DNA of 26,043 bases from Candidatus Glassiibacteriota bacterium (GTDB taxonomy: Bacteria; Gemmatimonadota; Glassbacteria; GWA2-58-10). Position 1 is the first letter of the stretch. Every line of letters starts with the position of its first letter. The stretch covers positions 1 through 26,043 of the forward strand of contig JAFGTO010000304.1 of the NCBI GenBank assembly GCA_016934095.1, written 5' to 3'. Positions 13,404 through 21,823 of this stretch are shown here, one piece after another. The notes below the pieces were generated by a model. That model ran no database searches, had not been told where the DNA came from, and saw only the letters and a list, made by a program, of their open reading frames with translations. A program made the position numbers and the translations under genes.

Positions 13404-15464
13404 TTACTTTACCCGTTCCGGGGCTTTGCAGGGCATCAGGAAACGGTCGAACCAGTCTCGGATGGTCTTGTACCAGAGGCGGCTGTTCTCAGGGTCCAGG
13501 ACCCAATGACCCTCATCGGGGAAATAGAGCAGCCTGGACTCGATGTCCATCCGCTGCAGGATGGTGAACGCCATCAGGCCCTGCTCCGGGGGCACGCGGT
13601 AGTCCTTTTCGCCGTGGATGATAAGCATGGGGGTCTTGAAATTCGCCGCGTGGCGGTGCGGTGACCAGATGCGGTACAGGGTCGGGTTCTGGTAGAGAGG
13701 CCCGCCGAACTCCCATTCGGGGAACCAGAGCTCCTCGGTGGAGCCGTACTCGCTCTCGAGGTTGAATACGCCGTCGTGGTTGACCAGGCACTTGAAACGG
13801 TCGGTGTGCCCCTCGATCCAGTTGATCATGTAACCCCCGAAAGAGGCTCCTGCCGCGCCCAGGCGCTCCGGGTCGATAAAGCTGTAGTTCTCCAGCAGGT
13901 AGTCCACTCCGCGCATCAGGTCCCGGTAGCACTTGCCGCCCCAGTCCCCGGAGATCTGGTCGGTGAGCTGCTGGCCGTAACCGGTGCTGCCGTGCGGGTT
14001 CACCATCGCTGCCACGTATCCCCAGGAGGCAAAGGCCTGGGCGTTCCAGCGGTAGTGGAACTCATCGGTCCAGGCCCCCTGGGGCCCGCCGTGGATCAGG
14101 TAGATCAGGGGGTATTTGACAGAGGGGTCGAAGCCGGGAGGCCGGATCAGGTAACCGTGCACCCGGACACCGTCCTCTGCCTCGAAATAGAAGCTTTCCG
14201 CCTGGTTCATCTCGACGTTGGAAAGCAGGGAGGCGTTGAGCGCGGTCAGCTCGCGCACCGGGCCTTTGCCGCCGGCGTCCAGGGCCACCAGCTCGGCGGG
14301 CCTGGTGAAAGACTCGCGCAGGGCGACCAGGGTCTTGCCGTCCGGAGCCACGCAGAGCCCGGAGTAAGAGCCGGCATCGGTCAGCCGCTGCACCGGGGTT
14401 TCGCCGCGCAGCCTGGCGGCCACCCTGAAGACCGAGACTTTGCCCTCGTCCTCGGCGGTAAAGTAAAGGTACTTTTCATCGGGCCCCCAGGCGACCTCGC
14501 CCACGCTGCGGTCGAGCTCTGCGGTCAGGCTGGCCTCTTCGCCTGTCTCCAGGTGCCTGAGCATCAGGCAATAGCGGTCGGCCTCGAAGCGGGCCCGGGC
14601 CATGGCCCGGTATGCCAGCAGGCTGCCGCCGGGAGAGACTGCAGCCAGGTTGTCATTGGCCGGGTTGTTTGTGAGCTGCAGCAGGCTGTCGCCGCCGGTG
14701 GTTACCCGCCAGATGTCGTTGTTGGTGCTGACAGTTACCACCGGGTCGCGGTTGGCCACGTAATAGACGTAGCGGCCGCCCGGGCCGGAGGCATAGTCTT
14801 GCGAACTGCCCAGGCTGATCGGCGGGGCGTCGAGCTTGCCGGGGGTCAGGTCGAGCGGCGGCTGCTCGCTGCCGATGCGGGTGATGAAGACGTGCTTGTA
14901 CTCGCCGTTGCGCCAGTGGTCCCAGTGGCGGAAGAGCAGCTCATCGATGATCCGGGCCCGCGGGATTGTCCCCGGCCCCTGGTAGCCGACCACCGAGGCG
15001 CTGTCCACCAGCACATCGGCGTGGTAGAGCAGGTGCCTGCCATCCGGGGAGAGCCTGCCGCCGCTGGTGCCGCCCGGCTGATGGGTAAGCTGCACTGCCT
15101 CGCCGCCTCCGTACAGGGGCAGCAGGTAGAACTGGCGATTGCCGGAGCGGTTCGAGGCAAAGACCAGCGAGAGGCCGTCCGGGGTGAACAGCGGCCGGGA
15201 GTTGCTGTTTTTCCCGGAGGTCAGCAGCCGCGGCTCGCCGCCCGCCAGGGGCACCAGGTAGATCTCGGACCAGGAAGCGCAGGTTTCCGGGTCGTGGGAG
15301 GTCTGGACATAGGCCACCCACTTGCCGTCCGGTGAGACCGCGGGCTCGCTCAGGCGCTTGACGCGGAGCAGGTCCTCGAACTCCAGGGGCCTTCCCTGGG
15401 CCAAGACCGGCCCGGCGCAGACCGCCAGGGCTGCCAGCAGCTTGATTGTCTTTGCTAGAGCCAT
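13404..15464 (-). CDS. Secreted S9 family peptidase (prolyl oligopeptidase/acylaminoacyl peptidase type)
   Basis: The frame is open to 15506, but AAGGGGGG upstream of the Met at 15464 and the signal peptide that follows (MALAKTIKLLAALAVCAGPV) fix the start, giving 686 residues. Residues 30-410 carry WD40-like propeller blades (SPDGKWVAYV, TPDGLSLVFASNRSG, SPDGRHLLYHAD). Residues 430-686 form the alpha/beta-hydrolase domain with S541 in GASFGGY, D621 in GEKDYRVP and H653 in DEGHW, so the triad is complete. GGPQGAW supplies the oxyanion region. It likely cleaves short or acylated peptides in the periplasm or outside. It is the middle gene of a minus-strand run with the MFS transporter 48 bp upstream, which may take up or export a related product. 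Confidence 0.93.
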   Translation of the reverse strand: MALAKTIKLLAALAVCAGPVLAQGRPLEFEDLLRVKRLSEPAVSPDGKWVAYVQTSHDPETCASWSEIYLVPLAGGEPRLLTSGKNSNSRPLFTPDGLSLVFASNRSGNRQFYLLPLYGGGEAVQLTHQPGGTSGGRLSPDGRHLLYHADVLVDSASVVGYQGPGTIPRARIIDELLFRHWDHWRNGEYKHVFITRIGSEQPPLDLTPGKLDAPPISLGSSQDYASGPGGRYVYYVANRDPVVTVSTNNDIWRVTTGGDSLLQLTNNPANDNLAAVSPGGSLLAYRAMARARFEADRYCLMLRHLETGEEASLTAELDRSVGEVAWGPDEKYLYFTAEDEGKVSVFRVAARLRGETPVQRLTDAGSYSGLCVAPDGKTLVALRESFTRPAELVALDAGGKGPVRELTALNASLLSNVEMNQAESFYFEAEDGVRVHGYLIRPPGFDPSVKYPLIYLIHGGPQGAWTDEFHYRWNAQAFASWGYVAAMVNPHGSTGYGQQLTDQISGDWGGKCYRDLMRGVDYLLENYSFIDPERLGAAGASFGGYMINWIEGHTDRFKCLVNHDGVFNLESEYGSTEELWFPEWEFGGPLYQNPTLYRIWSPHRHAANFKTPMLIIHGEKDYRVPPEQGLMAFTILQRMDIESRLLYFPDEGHWVLDPENSRLWYKTIRDWFDRFLMPCKAPERVK

Positions 15465-15512
15465 CGACTCGCCCCCCTTGAAGGAGTGGGCCGGAGCGGC
15501 CCGCATACCTGG

Positions 15513-16778
15513 TCAGCGGACTGCACCGGCGTTCTTGATATAACGGTCGCTGTCATCCGCAGAGCGCTCGAGCGCCCCGGGCGTGTGGTGGTGCAGGCCC
15601 GCGGCATAGGCCAGGATCCCCGCCAGCAGGAAAAAAGCGGCAACCCGGTACATGGTGAAATAGTCCCAGCGCTCGGCTATCTTGCCCAGGATGGGGCTGG
15701 CCAGCATGGTGCTCAGGTCGAAGCCGAGCATGTAGAGGGCCATCGAGATGCCGCGGTTCCGGGGCTCGGAGCTGTCGAATGTCAGGGTGCTGAGAGTTGG
15801 AAAGATATAGCAGTGCCCGGTGCCTGTCAATATTCCGACCGCGATCAGGTCCAGCCTGCCGGAGCAGAAAGAGGCGTAGGCCAGGCCGCAGCCCATCATC
15901 AGCAGCGAGACGATCACGCCGATCCTGCGGTCGACCGTGTCGAGGACCCTGCCGGTGAAAAGCCGGAGGATGATGATGACGACCGAGTACGAGATAAAGA
16001 AGTTGCTGGGCGCCCCCAGGGCATTGACCTGGGTGAAATCGGCCACGAAGCTGAAAATCGCAGTGTAGCCCGCACCGAAAGCCAGGGAGGGCAGCATCAG
16101 GAAAATCATCGAGGGTTTCCGGATCACCCGGTACCAGGGGTCGGGCAGCATGTCCTGCGCACAGCGGCGGTGGTCTTCCGCCATGTTCAGTCCTGCAGCC
16201 AGCGCCAGGCCGGAAAGCACCCCGGACAGGGCGAAAAGGATGCGGAAGCGGCTGACAGGCTCGAACGGCAGGTTTGCCAGCAGCCACTCGCAGAGGTAAG
16301 GGCTGATCGCCTGGGCGATGAACCCGCCGGCGCCGTAGATCGCGATAGCCTCGGCCCTCCGCCGCGAGGGGGCTTTCTCCACCACGTAGGTGACCAGCGA
16401 GGTGAAATAGACCACCATGGCCACCCCCAGCAGGCCGCGGGCAAACAGCAGGAACAGCCCGGCACCACCGGCCAGGACCGGCAGGAAAGTGGATACCGTA
16501 AACAGCGCCAGACCCAGTATCACCATCCTTCTCCTGCCGTAGCGGTCTATCCAGTTGCCGGCGGGCAGGCGCAGCAGCAGCGAGGTGAAGGCGGGCGCTC
16601 CCATGGTCAGCCCGATGAGGAACTCCTCGCCCCCGGTCAGCCGGATGAACTGGGGAAGAAAGAAATAGATGCCGAAAGAGCCCATCACCAGAAAATGGAT
16701 GGGCAGCACCCGCAGGAAATCAGCGGTAAACAGGGGCTGTGGTTTGCCGGGTGAATTATTTTCCGGGCGGTTGGACAT
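15513..16778 (-). CDS. MFS transporter
   Basis: From the Met at 16778 the protein has 421 residues with about 12 hydrophobic segments. The MFS motif A region between segments 2 and 3 is visible as AGNWIDRYGRRRMVI, and a second copy of this type appears as TGRVLDTVDRRIGVI in the second half. It looks like a drug/metabolite or sugar-type permease; the substrate cannot be read from sequence. Start choice is uncertain: the 16778 ATG has no clear ribosome site, and the frame is open upstream to an ATG at 16832 and beyond to 16910. It heads a run with the S9 peptidase and the UDPGP-like gene, both on the same strand with short gaps. Confidence 0.88.
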   Translation of the reverse strand: MSNRPENNSPGKPQPLFTADFLRVLPIHFLVMGSFGIYFFLPQFIRLTGGEEFLIGLTMGAPAFTSLLLRLPAGNWIDRYGRRRMVILGLALFTVSTFLPVLAGGAGLFLLFARGLLGVAMVVYFTSLVTYVVEKAPSRRRAEAIAIYGAGGFIAQAISPYLCEWLLANLPFEPVSRFRILFALSGVLSGLALAAGLNMAEDHRRCAQDMLPDPWYRVIRKPSMIFLMLPSLAFGAGYTAIFSFVADFTQVNALGAPSNFFISYSVVIIILRLFTGRVLDTVDRRIGVIVSLLMMGCGLAYASFCSGRLDLIAVGILTGTGHCYIFPTLSTLTFDSSEPRNRGISMALYMLGFDLSTMLASPILGKIAERWDYFTMYRVAAFFLLAGILAYAAGLHHHTPGALERSADDSDRYIKNAGAVR

Positions 16779-17187
16779 TTGCGATAAAATAACCAGGTTA
16801 CCGTCTTGTGGCTCTGACAAGAAAACAAGCATTCCGCAGGCGGATTGGCAGGCCGGTGAGAGGACTTCGCCCGCAACCGACAGTTGCTCCGGGCCCGGTA
16901 AAGATACCACTTTCGGGCCGAATTTTCAAGCAGGAGCTGATAACCGTAACCTTGAAGGCTCCCCTTGAGCCAGGCTGCGGGGGGCTTACCATGACAGGTC
17001 ATTCCTGATTATTTTACCTCCAGGGAGGCGGAGCGCCTGCAGAGCCGGCCGTGAGTCTGTGCCTGATCGAAGAGTCTGCTGGTGAAACGCGGTGAAATAT
17101 GATAATATAGGATAGACCCGGCAGCCCGCCGGCCCGTATCCGCTTCTGGTTCATGGTGAGCCGGGAACCCTGCAGGACAAGGACAAG
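16779..17187. other. Divergent intergenic region between the MFS gene and zwf
   Basis: About 400 bp with no convincing gene. An ATGAC-AG-GTCAT dyad lies at 16991-17002. An A+T-rich patch with GATAAT (17101-17106) lies 82 bp before zwf and may be its -10, but I see no matching -35. Promoters for the leftward operon are not clear. Confidence 0.4.
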
Positions 17188-18738
17188 ATGACCGATATCA
17201 TTACCCACACCCACGTGAGCCACGGCGATTTCCATTGCGTGGAGAGCCGTCTCGAGCCTTGCAGCCTGGTTATTTTCGGGGCTTCGGGCGACCTGACTGT
17301 CCGCAAGCTGGTGCCGGCGCTGCTGAGTATTTTCCAGCGGGGCCTGCAGCCGGAGGAATTCTTTATCCTGGGCTGTGCCCGCAGCCGGATGACCGATGAG
17401 CAGTTCCGCGGGAAGCTGCGCCTGGAATTGAAACAGCAGGCGGATGGGCCTGCGGGGGCGATGACCGACATTTTTCTCAAGCGCTGTTACTACCTGGCGG
17501 GAGATTACCCCGAGCTGGAATTCTACAGCACGCTCGGCAAAAAGCTCGAAGAGCTGGAAAAGCGGCATTCAGGCCCAGGCAACCGCATCTATTACCTGTC
17601 GACCCCGCCGGCCCTCTTCGAGGTCATCGTCTCCCGTCTCGGCGCCCTGGGGATGACCGCCGAACCCGGGGACGGCTCGCGCTGGGTGCGGGTGGTGGTG
17701 GAGAAGCCTTTCGGCCGCGACCTGCCGAGCGCAATGGAGCTCGACACCCGGCTGGCCCGTGTCCTGAAAGAAAACCAGGTCTACCGGATCGACCATTACC
17801 TGGGCAAGGAGACGGTGCAGAACCTGCTGATGTTCCGCTTCGCCAACGTAGTGTTCGAGCCTATCTGGAACCGCCGCTACGTGGACAACGTGCAGATTAC
17901 GGTGGCCGAGACCCTGGGAGTGGAGCACCGGGCGGGTTATTTCGAGCAGGCCGGCCAGCTTCGGGACATGTTTCAGAACCACATGATGCAGATGCTGGCC
18001 CTGGTGGCCATGGAGCCGCCGTCTTCTTTCGATGCCGACCGGGTGCGCGATGAAAAGGTCAAGCTCCTGCGCTCGGTCCGGCCGTTCGACGCCGGGGAGC
18101 TCGGGCGCTCGGTGGTGCGCGGCCAGTACGGGCCGGGGTCGGTCGGCGGCACCGGGGTGCCTGGCTATTGCCAGGAAGAAGGTGTATCTCCTGAATCCCG
18201 GGTCGAAACCTACGTGGCGGCCAAGATCATGCTCGACAACTGGCGCTGGCAGGGAGTGCCGTTCTACCTGCGCTCCGGGAAACGGCTGGCCCGCAGGGTC
18301 AGCGAGATCGCAGTCACTTTCAAGACCGTGCCGCACCTGATGTTTACCGAGGTCAATCCCGAACACCTGATGTCCGACGTGCTGGTGCTGAACATCCAGC
18401 CGGAGGAGGGGGTTTCGCTGACCGTGCAGGCCAAGCGTCCCGGCCCGAAAGTCCAAATGACCCCTCTGACCCTGGATTTCCACTACCGCAGCGTGTTCGG
18501 CCGGAGCCTGCCCGATGCCTACGAGCGCCTGCTGATGGACTGCATCTCCGGGGACCAGACCCTGTTTATCCGCCACGATGAGGTTGCAGCGGCCTGGGGG
18601 CTGCTGACCCCGGTGCTCGAGGCCTGGGAAGAGCAGCAAGCACGGCCGGCTCTCTACCCGGCGGGCGGGTGGGGGCCCGGGGAGGCCGATGACCTGCCGG
18701 CGGCCGACAACCGCTCCTGGCGCAGGCTCGAGGCCTGA
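17188..18738 (+). CDS. zwf: Glucose-6-phosphate 1-dehydrogenase
   Basis: The 516-residue protein has the NADP-binding GASGDLTVRK (31-40), EKPFGRD, and the signature YRIDHYLGKE with H203, which binds substrate near the catalytic site. NVVFEPIWNRRYVDNVQIT and PFYLRSGKRL are also typical. It oxidises glucose 6-phosphate to 6-phosphogluconolactone with NADP(+), the entry to the oxidative pentose phosphate pathway. AAGGAC lies 4 nt before the ATG. The pgl gene follows after 111 bp on the same strand, which fits the pathway. The C-terminal 30 residues beyond the family core are Gly/Pro-rich. No gnd gene is in the window. Confidence 0.97.
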   Translation: MTDIITHTHVSHGDFHCVESRLEPCSLVIFGASGDLTVRKLVPALLSIFQRGLQPEEFFILGCARSRMTDEQFRGKLRLELKQQADGPAGAMTDIFLKRCYYLAGDYPELEFYSTLGKKLEELEKRHSGPGNRIYYLSTPPALFEVIVSRLGALGMTAEPGDGSRWVRVVVEKPFGRDLPSAMELDTRLARVLKENQVYRIDHYLGKETVQNLLMFRFANVVFEPIWNRRYVDNVQITVAETLGVEHRAGYFEQAGQLRDMFQNHMMQMLALVAMEPPSSFDADRVRDEKVKLLRSVRPFDAGELGRSVVRGQYGPGSVGGTGVPGYCQEEGVSPESRVETYVAAKIMLDNWRWQGVPFYLRSGKRLARRVSEIAVTFKTVPHLMFTEVNPEHLMSDVLVLNIQPEEGVSLTVQAKRPGPKVQMTPLTLDFHYRSVFGRSLPDAYERLLMDCISGDQTLFIRHDEVAAAWGLLTPVLEAWEEQQARPALYPAGGWGPGEADDLPAADNRSWRRLEA

Positions 18739-18849
18739 GCGGCAGAACCCGGGAGACGGCCGGCGACAGGCGAAGGCAGGGGCAGCCGGGCGGAGAGCCG
18801 GGTACGCAGGGTCCCGTTTCCAGAACAAGGTGCGACAGGAACGTATATT

Positions 18850-19635
18850 ATGGACATACCCCCGAAACCTGAAATATACTACTTCGAGACCGTGGAGAAA
18901 CTGAGTCTCGAGGCGGCCGGGCTGGTCTGCCGGAGGGCAGTCGAGGAGGTCGGAAGAAGCGGCTCTTTCGCCATGGCCCTGGCCGGCGGCAGGTCTCCCC
19001 GGATCCTCTACGAGACCCTGGCCCGTCCTCCTTTCATGGAGGACATGCCCTGGGGGAGGTGCCACTTCTTCTGGTCGGATGAGCGCTGCGTGCCGGCGGA
19101 AGACCAGGAGAGCAACTTCGGCATGGCCAGTCAGGCCCTGCTGAGAAAGGTATCCGTGCCCGAGGCGAACATCCACCGCATGCCTGCCGGGGCCGGCTCC
19201 CCGGAGGAAGCCGCCCGGCGCTACGAGAGCGAGCTGCGGATGTTTTTCAGCGCCGATCCGCGTAAGAGATTCTTCCCCTCCGGGGGGGAGGAATTCCCCC
19301 GTTTCGACCTGATCCTGCTGGGAGTGGGTGCGGATGGCCATACCGCCTCGCTTTTTCCCGGGAGCACCCTGCTCGAAGAAGAGACCCGCTGGGTGGCGGC
19401 AGCGGAGGCCCCGGCAAGCTGCCGGACAAGGATGCGGCTGACACTCACCCTGCCGGTGCTGAACTCGGCCGCGTGCGTGCTTTTCCTGGTTGCGGGAGAG
19501 GGAAAGGTGCCGGTCCTCGAACGACTGCTCGGCGGCCGGGAGCCTGCCGAAAAGGAGCTCCCTGCGGCACAGGTAAAGCCGGTCCGGGGGGAGCTGGTCT
19601 GGCTCGTGAACCTGCCGCACGGCAGGAGAGTTTAA
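18850..19635 (+). CDS. pgl: 6-phosphogluconolactonase (DevB/SOL type)
   Basis: The 261-residue protein has the family blocks LAGGRSPRILYETLA, HFFWSDERCVP with ESNFGMA, and LLGVGADGHTASLFPG. It hydrolyses the lactone made by Zwf to 6-phosphogluconate in the cytosol. Glucosamine-6-phosphate deaminases share the fold but lack DERCVP and the DGHTASLFPG form. CAGGAACG lies about 10 nt before the ATG. After the stop a CGAGGC-CAC-GCCTCG hairpin (19660-19674) has no T-run; nothing else in 19636-19814 looks like a gene. Confidence 0.95.
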   Translation: MDIPPKPEIYYFETVEKLSLEAAGLVCRRAVEEVGRSGSFAMALAGGRSPRILYETLARPPFMEDMPWGRCHFFWSDERCVPAEDQESNFGMASQALLRKVSVPEANIHRMPAGAGSPEEAARRYESELRMFFSADPRKRFFPSGGEEFPRFDLILLGVGADGHTASLFPGSTLLEEETRWVAAAEAPASCRTRMRLTLTLPVLNSAACVLFLVAGEGKVPVLERLLGGREPAEKELPAAQVKPVRGELVWLVNLPHGRRV

Positions 19636-19814
19636 GCGGCCCCGAGCCTTACGAACGGACGAGGCCACGCCTCGCCCATTCGGCAGAATACGACGCCCAG
19701 CCAGGCCCCTGCATGTCGGCCCTTGCGACAGCAGGTACCGAAACATGAGAATAACCCACCCCTGTTTCCCCTTTTGATAAAGGCTGAAAAATTTTCGTTC
19801 CCGGGCATAAAATC

Positions 19815-19867
19815 TTGACAAAGTGGACAAAAAAGTATATAATAAACAGAGAATGAGAATGTTTATC
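19815..19867 (+). promoter_or_regulatory. Consensus sigma70 promoter with Fur-box-like operator
   Basis: TTGACA (19815-19820), a 17-bp spacer and TATAAT (19838-19843) match the consensus at all 12 positions. The next 19 bases (19849-19867) match the Fur box consensus at 15 of 19 positions (GAGAATGAGAAT, then GTTTATC) and would cover the start site. It drives the secreted Cys-repeat gene at 20025 through a leader of about 175 nt. The promoter is clear; Fur control is inferred. Confidence 0.75.
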
Positions 19868-19904
19868 GAGTGAAAACACCTGCAGAAGGCCATAACAGTT
19901 TTAC

Positions 19905-20024
19905 AAGGAGGTGATTCCTGAAACAGAACCGAGCTTATCCCGGATTGCCTGGATGAGTTAAAAAGGAGTCTGACAGCGAAGAGATTTTTGCTGTAAAAAC
20001 CGAAACGAGCATTAAGGAGGGGAA
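19905..20024 (+). promoter_or_regulatory. Leader with three Shine-Dalgarno-like sequences
   Basis: AAGGAGGTGAT (19905-19915) is almost fully complementary to the 16S rRNA 3' end but has no ATG/GTG/TTG at a normal distance; the only in-place triplet is CTG at 19918, giving 12 codons. A second AAAAAGGAG ends at 19968 and is followed by another short CTG frame. The third, AAGGAGGGG, is the real site of the 20025 ORF. CA.GGA/TCCTG around the first site can pair and mask it. I recognise no riboswitch class. Confidence 0.4.
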
Positions 20025-20726
20025 ATGACATTTTTCAGAGCGACCTTGAGAACGACCCTGGCGGCAGCCGCCGTAGCTTTAAGCTTCTCCACGTATGCAG
20101 CCGCACAGAGCTGTTGCCCGGCTTCCGGGACCCAGGCCAAGGCCAAGACTGCGGATGCCTGCTGTACTTCCGCTAAAGCGGTCCAGACCAGCGCATCCGC
20201 TGCTGAGGCCGATATCGATTCCAAGCTGTTGAAAACTATCTACACTGCGGCATCCAGCGGCGATTTCTCGGCGGTCCAGGCCTGCCCGGCCACTCGCGCC
20301 GCCCTGCTGGAGCTGGTCAAGGATAACGAGCACACCCTGAGCATGGTCCGGTCGGCCGAGAAGTCCGGGGACTACTCGAAAGTGGCGGCCTGCAAGGTAA
20401 CTCGCGGCGAGATCGGCCAGGCGGCGGTGAGCTACACCCTGAACAGTCAGGGTGTCTGCAGCTCCGGCCTGCAAACTCTCGAGCAGGCGGCTCTCAGCGG
20501 TGATTTCTCGAAAGTCTCCGCCTGTAAAGAGACCCAGGCCCTGTTGAAGAAAGTGGTGCTGTCCACTCCCGATTTCAAGAGCGACTGCAAGAACAAAGTC
20601 ATGGAAGTGGTCGCAGGCACGGCCGATTTCTCGCTGGTCGCCGCCTGCGCTCAGACCAGGGCCGAGATCGACAGGGCGGTGAAGGCCTACAGGGAGAGCC
20701 TGCTGAGTACCTCGATGGCTAATTAG
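20025..20726 (+). CDS. Secreted protein with four Cys-bearing repeats
   Basis: The 233-residue protein has a signal peptide (about 1-28, ending STYAAAQ). Two CC pairs follow (30-31 and 46-47). Four imperfect repeats of about 40 residues then share the core SGDFSxVxACxxTR, with cysteines at 87, 123, 167 and 208: SSGDFSAVQACPATR, KSGDYSKVAACKVTR, LSGDFSKVSACKETQ and GTADFSLVAACAQTR. C145 and C188 open repeats 3 and 4. Each repeat seems helical after the core. Ten cysteines in total suggest disulfides or metal binding in the periplasm. AAGGAGGGG precedes the ATG by a few bases. The upstream Fur-like box hints at iron or metal control. I do not recognise the family. Confidence 0.85.
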   Translation: MTFFRATLRTTLAAAAVALSFSTYAAAQSCCPASGTQAKAKTADACCTSAKAVQTSASAAEADIDSKLLKTIYTAASSGDFSAVQACPATRAALLELVKDNEHTLSMVRSAEKSGDYSKVAACKVTRGEIGQAAVSYTLNSQGVCSSGLQTLEQAALSGDFSKVSACKETQALLKKVVLSTPDFKSDCKNKVMEVVAGTADFSLVAACAQTRAEIDRAVKAYRESLLSTSMAN

Positions 20727-20772
20727 AGGGGCGTTGAAAAAAAACCTCAACGCCTCGTTGTGAAATTTACTG
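20727..20772 (+). repeat. 46-bp hairpin repeat, copy 2
   Basis: It begins at the base after the TAG of the Cys-repeat gene. GGGGCGTTGA (20728-20737) pairs with TCAACGCCTC (20748-20757) with one G-T, around an A-rich loop. It matches 938-983 except at 5 positions, and the stem is kept by the G-T pair. It precedes the stronger terminator at 20801. Confidence 0.8.
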
Positions 20773-20800
20773 GTCCAACGGTAGTTGAAGTCGACAGACA

Positions 20801-20836
20801 GCCGCCGGGTCCTGCAGGATCCGGCGGCTTATTTTT
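20801..20836 (+). terminator. Intrinsic terminator after the Cys-repeat gene
   Basis: GCCGCCGG (20801-20808) pairs with CCGGCGGC (20821-20828), with further pairs inside around TGCA, followed by TTATTTTT. It ends 10 bp before the stop of the convergent flavodoxin-like gene; on that strand no T-run follows, so it works mainly rightward. Confidence 0.85.
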
Positions 20837-20845
20837 CTGCGGCAC

Positions 20846-21340
20846 TCAGCCCCAGAGCTCCACGGCCTTGGCGGCGATGTTCCGGCCCAGCTTGACCGCC
20901 CGCTCCCGGTCGATGCCCTGGGGAGTCTTGCAGGCCACCGCGCCGAAATGCACCGGGGGGTGCCCCTCGGCGATACCGCCAGAGTAGATCAGCATCCCGC
21001 GCACCAGCATACCGGCGATCATGGTCATCTCGGCGAAAGAGCCGCCCCCGCCTCCCGGCCAGTTCTGGGTGACGAAGACCCCTCCCAGCTTGCCGGCCAG
21101 CAGGCCCGCCGGCTGGGGGGAGTCGAGGAACTTCTTCATCTGCCAGGAGCAGGAACCCTCGTAGTTCGGGCAGCCGAGGATCACCGCCGCGGCCTGCTCG
21201 AGGAAAGACGGGTCCACCCGGTCCAGGGTCATCAGCTTCACTTCCACCTGCGTCACGCTGAGGCAGCCCTCCTCGACCATGCCGGCCATGCGCTCGGTGT
21301 TGCCGGTCTCGCTGTGGTAGATGACTGCTATCTTGATCAT
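20846..21340 (-). CDS. Flavodoxin/WrbA-like FMN protein
   Basis: From the Met at 21340 the protein has 164 residues. GGAGAG lies upstream at normal spacing; the longer frame to 21433 lacks such a site. IAVIYHSETGNTERMA (4-19) is the phosphate-binding loop of the flavodoxin fold. ILGCPNYEGSCSWQMKKFLD matches the second loop that packs on FMN in WrbA-like proteins, and GGGGGSFAEMTMIAGMLVRGM matches the WrbA segment before the last strand. It could reduce quinones or carry electrons. It is convergent with the Cys-repeat gene and has its own promoter candidate. Whether it is WrbA proper or a flavodoxin-like relative I cannot tell. Confidence 0.85.
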   Translation of the reverse strand: MIKIAVIYHSETGNTERMAGMVEEGCLSVTQVEVKLMTLDRVDPSFLEQAAAVILGCPNYEGSCSWQMKKFLDSPQPAGLLAGKLGGVFVTQNWPGGGGGSFAEMTMIAGMLVRGMLIYSGGIAEGHPPVHFGAVACKTPQGIDRERAVKLGRNIAAKAVELWG

Positions 21341-21431
21341 GCGGGGACTCTCCAGTGGTTGACTGTTCGGATTACACTCATTGGCAAGGTCGCGGGACAG
21401 CGCAGGGCACCGGGCCTGCGGCCGCCTGAAC

Positions 21432-21460
21432 ATCTTACAGCATTATTTTTCCATTGTAAA
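21432..21460 (-). promoter_or_regulatory. Candidate promoter of the flavodoxin-like gene
   Basis: On the minus strand TTTACA (21460-21455), a 17-bp spacer and TAAGAT (21437-21432), about 90 bp before the start codon. The -35 matches 5 of 6 and the -10 4 of 6, in an A+T-rich patch. Confidence 0.45.
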
Positions 21461-21510
21461 TAACAACCTTCCTTAAAATAAACATTGGGGATTTCCCATG
21501 AGCCAGCCTG

Positions 21511-21594
21511 CGAAGAATCTTCGATTGTCAGGGTATTTTCGATTATTTATAATCGCCCACTTGCCCCAAGGCAAGCCGCGAGGGGGTCGCCCTC
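21511..21594. repeat. Run of four short perfect palindromes
   Basis: CGAAGA-A-TCTTCG (21511-21523), CGATTAT-TT-ATAATCG (21540-21555), CTTGCC-CCAA-GGCAAG (21560-21575) and GAGGG-GGTCG-CCCTC (21580-21594). The last three are each separated by 4 nt. The region 21341-22026 otherwise holds a 70-codon minus-strand frame without features and a weak TTGACG/CACAAT pair at 21628-21656. Confidence 0.65.
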
Positions 21595-21823
21595 TGTTCA
21601 ATTCAATGTGAGACAGCCTTGAGCCTCTTGACGTCTTGATTGTTTTTTCCCACAATGGCCACTTCACTTTCCCTCTGATCTGCATATTCGAATTTCCCCC
21701 AGAAAGGATTATTCAAGGAAGAAAATATCCTCTCCGGACTTGACGGATGGGGATTTATTGTTATAGAATAAAGTGCAACGGTTGTCTTGTGTTAAGTGAT
21801 AATTTGCTTAAAAAGGAGAGAAG

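Noticed and set aside
13776..15335. 519-codon plus-strand frame
   Set aside because: It is antisense to the S9 peptidase with its intact catalytic triad, and reads as Val/Gly/Gln-rich shadow sequence.
15486..16754. 422-codon plus-strand frame
   Set aside because: It is antisense to the MFS transporter and is Gln/Gly/Arg-rich without domains.
17569..20031. 820-codon open frame on the minus strand
   Set aside because: It is antisense to zwf and pgl, which are unmistakable. Long antisense frames are common in GC-rich genes; no family motif is seen in it.
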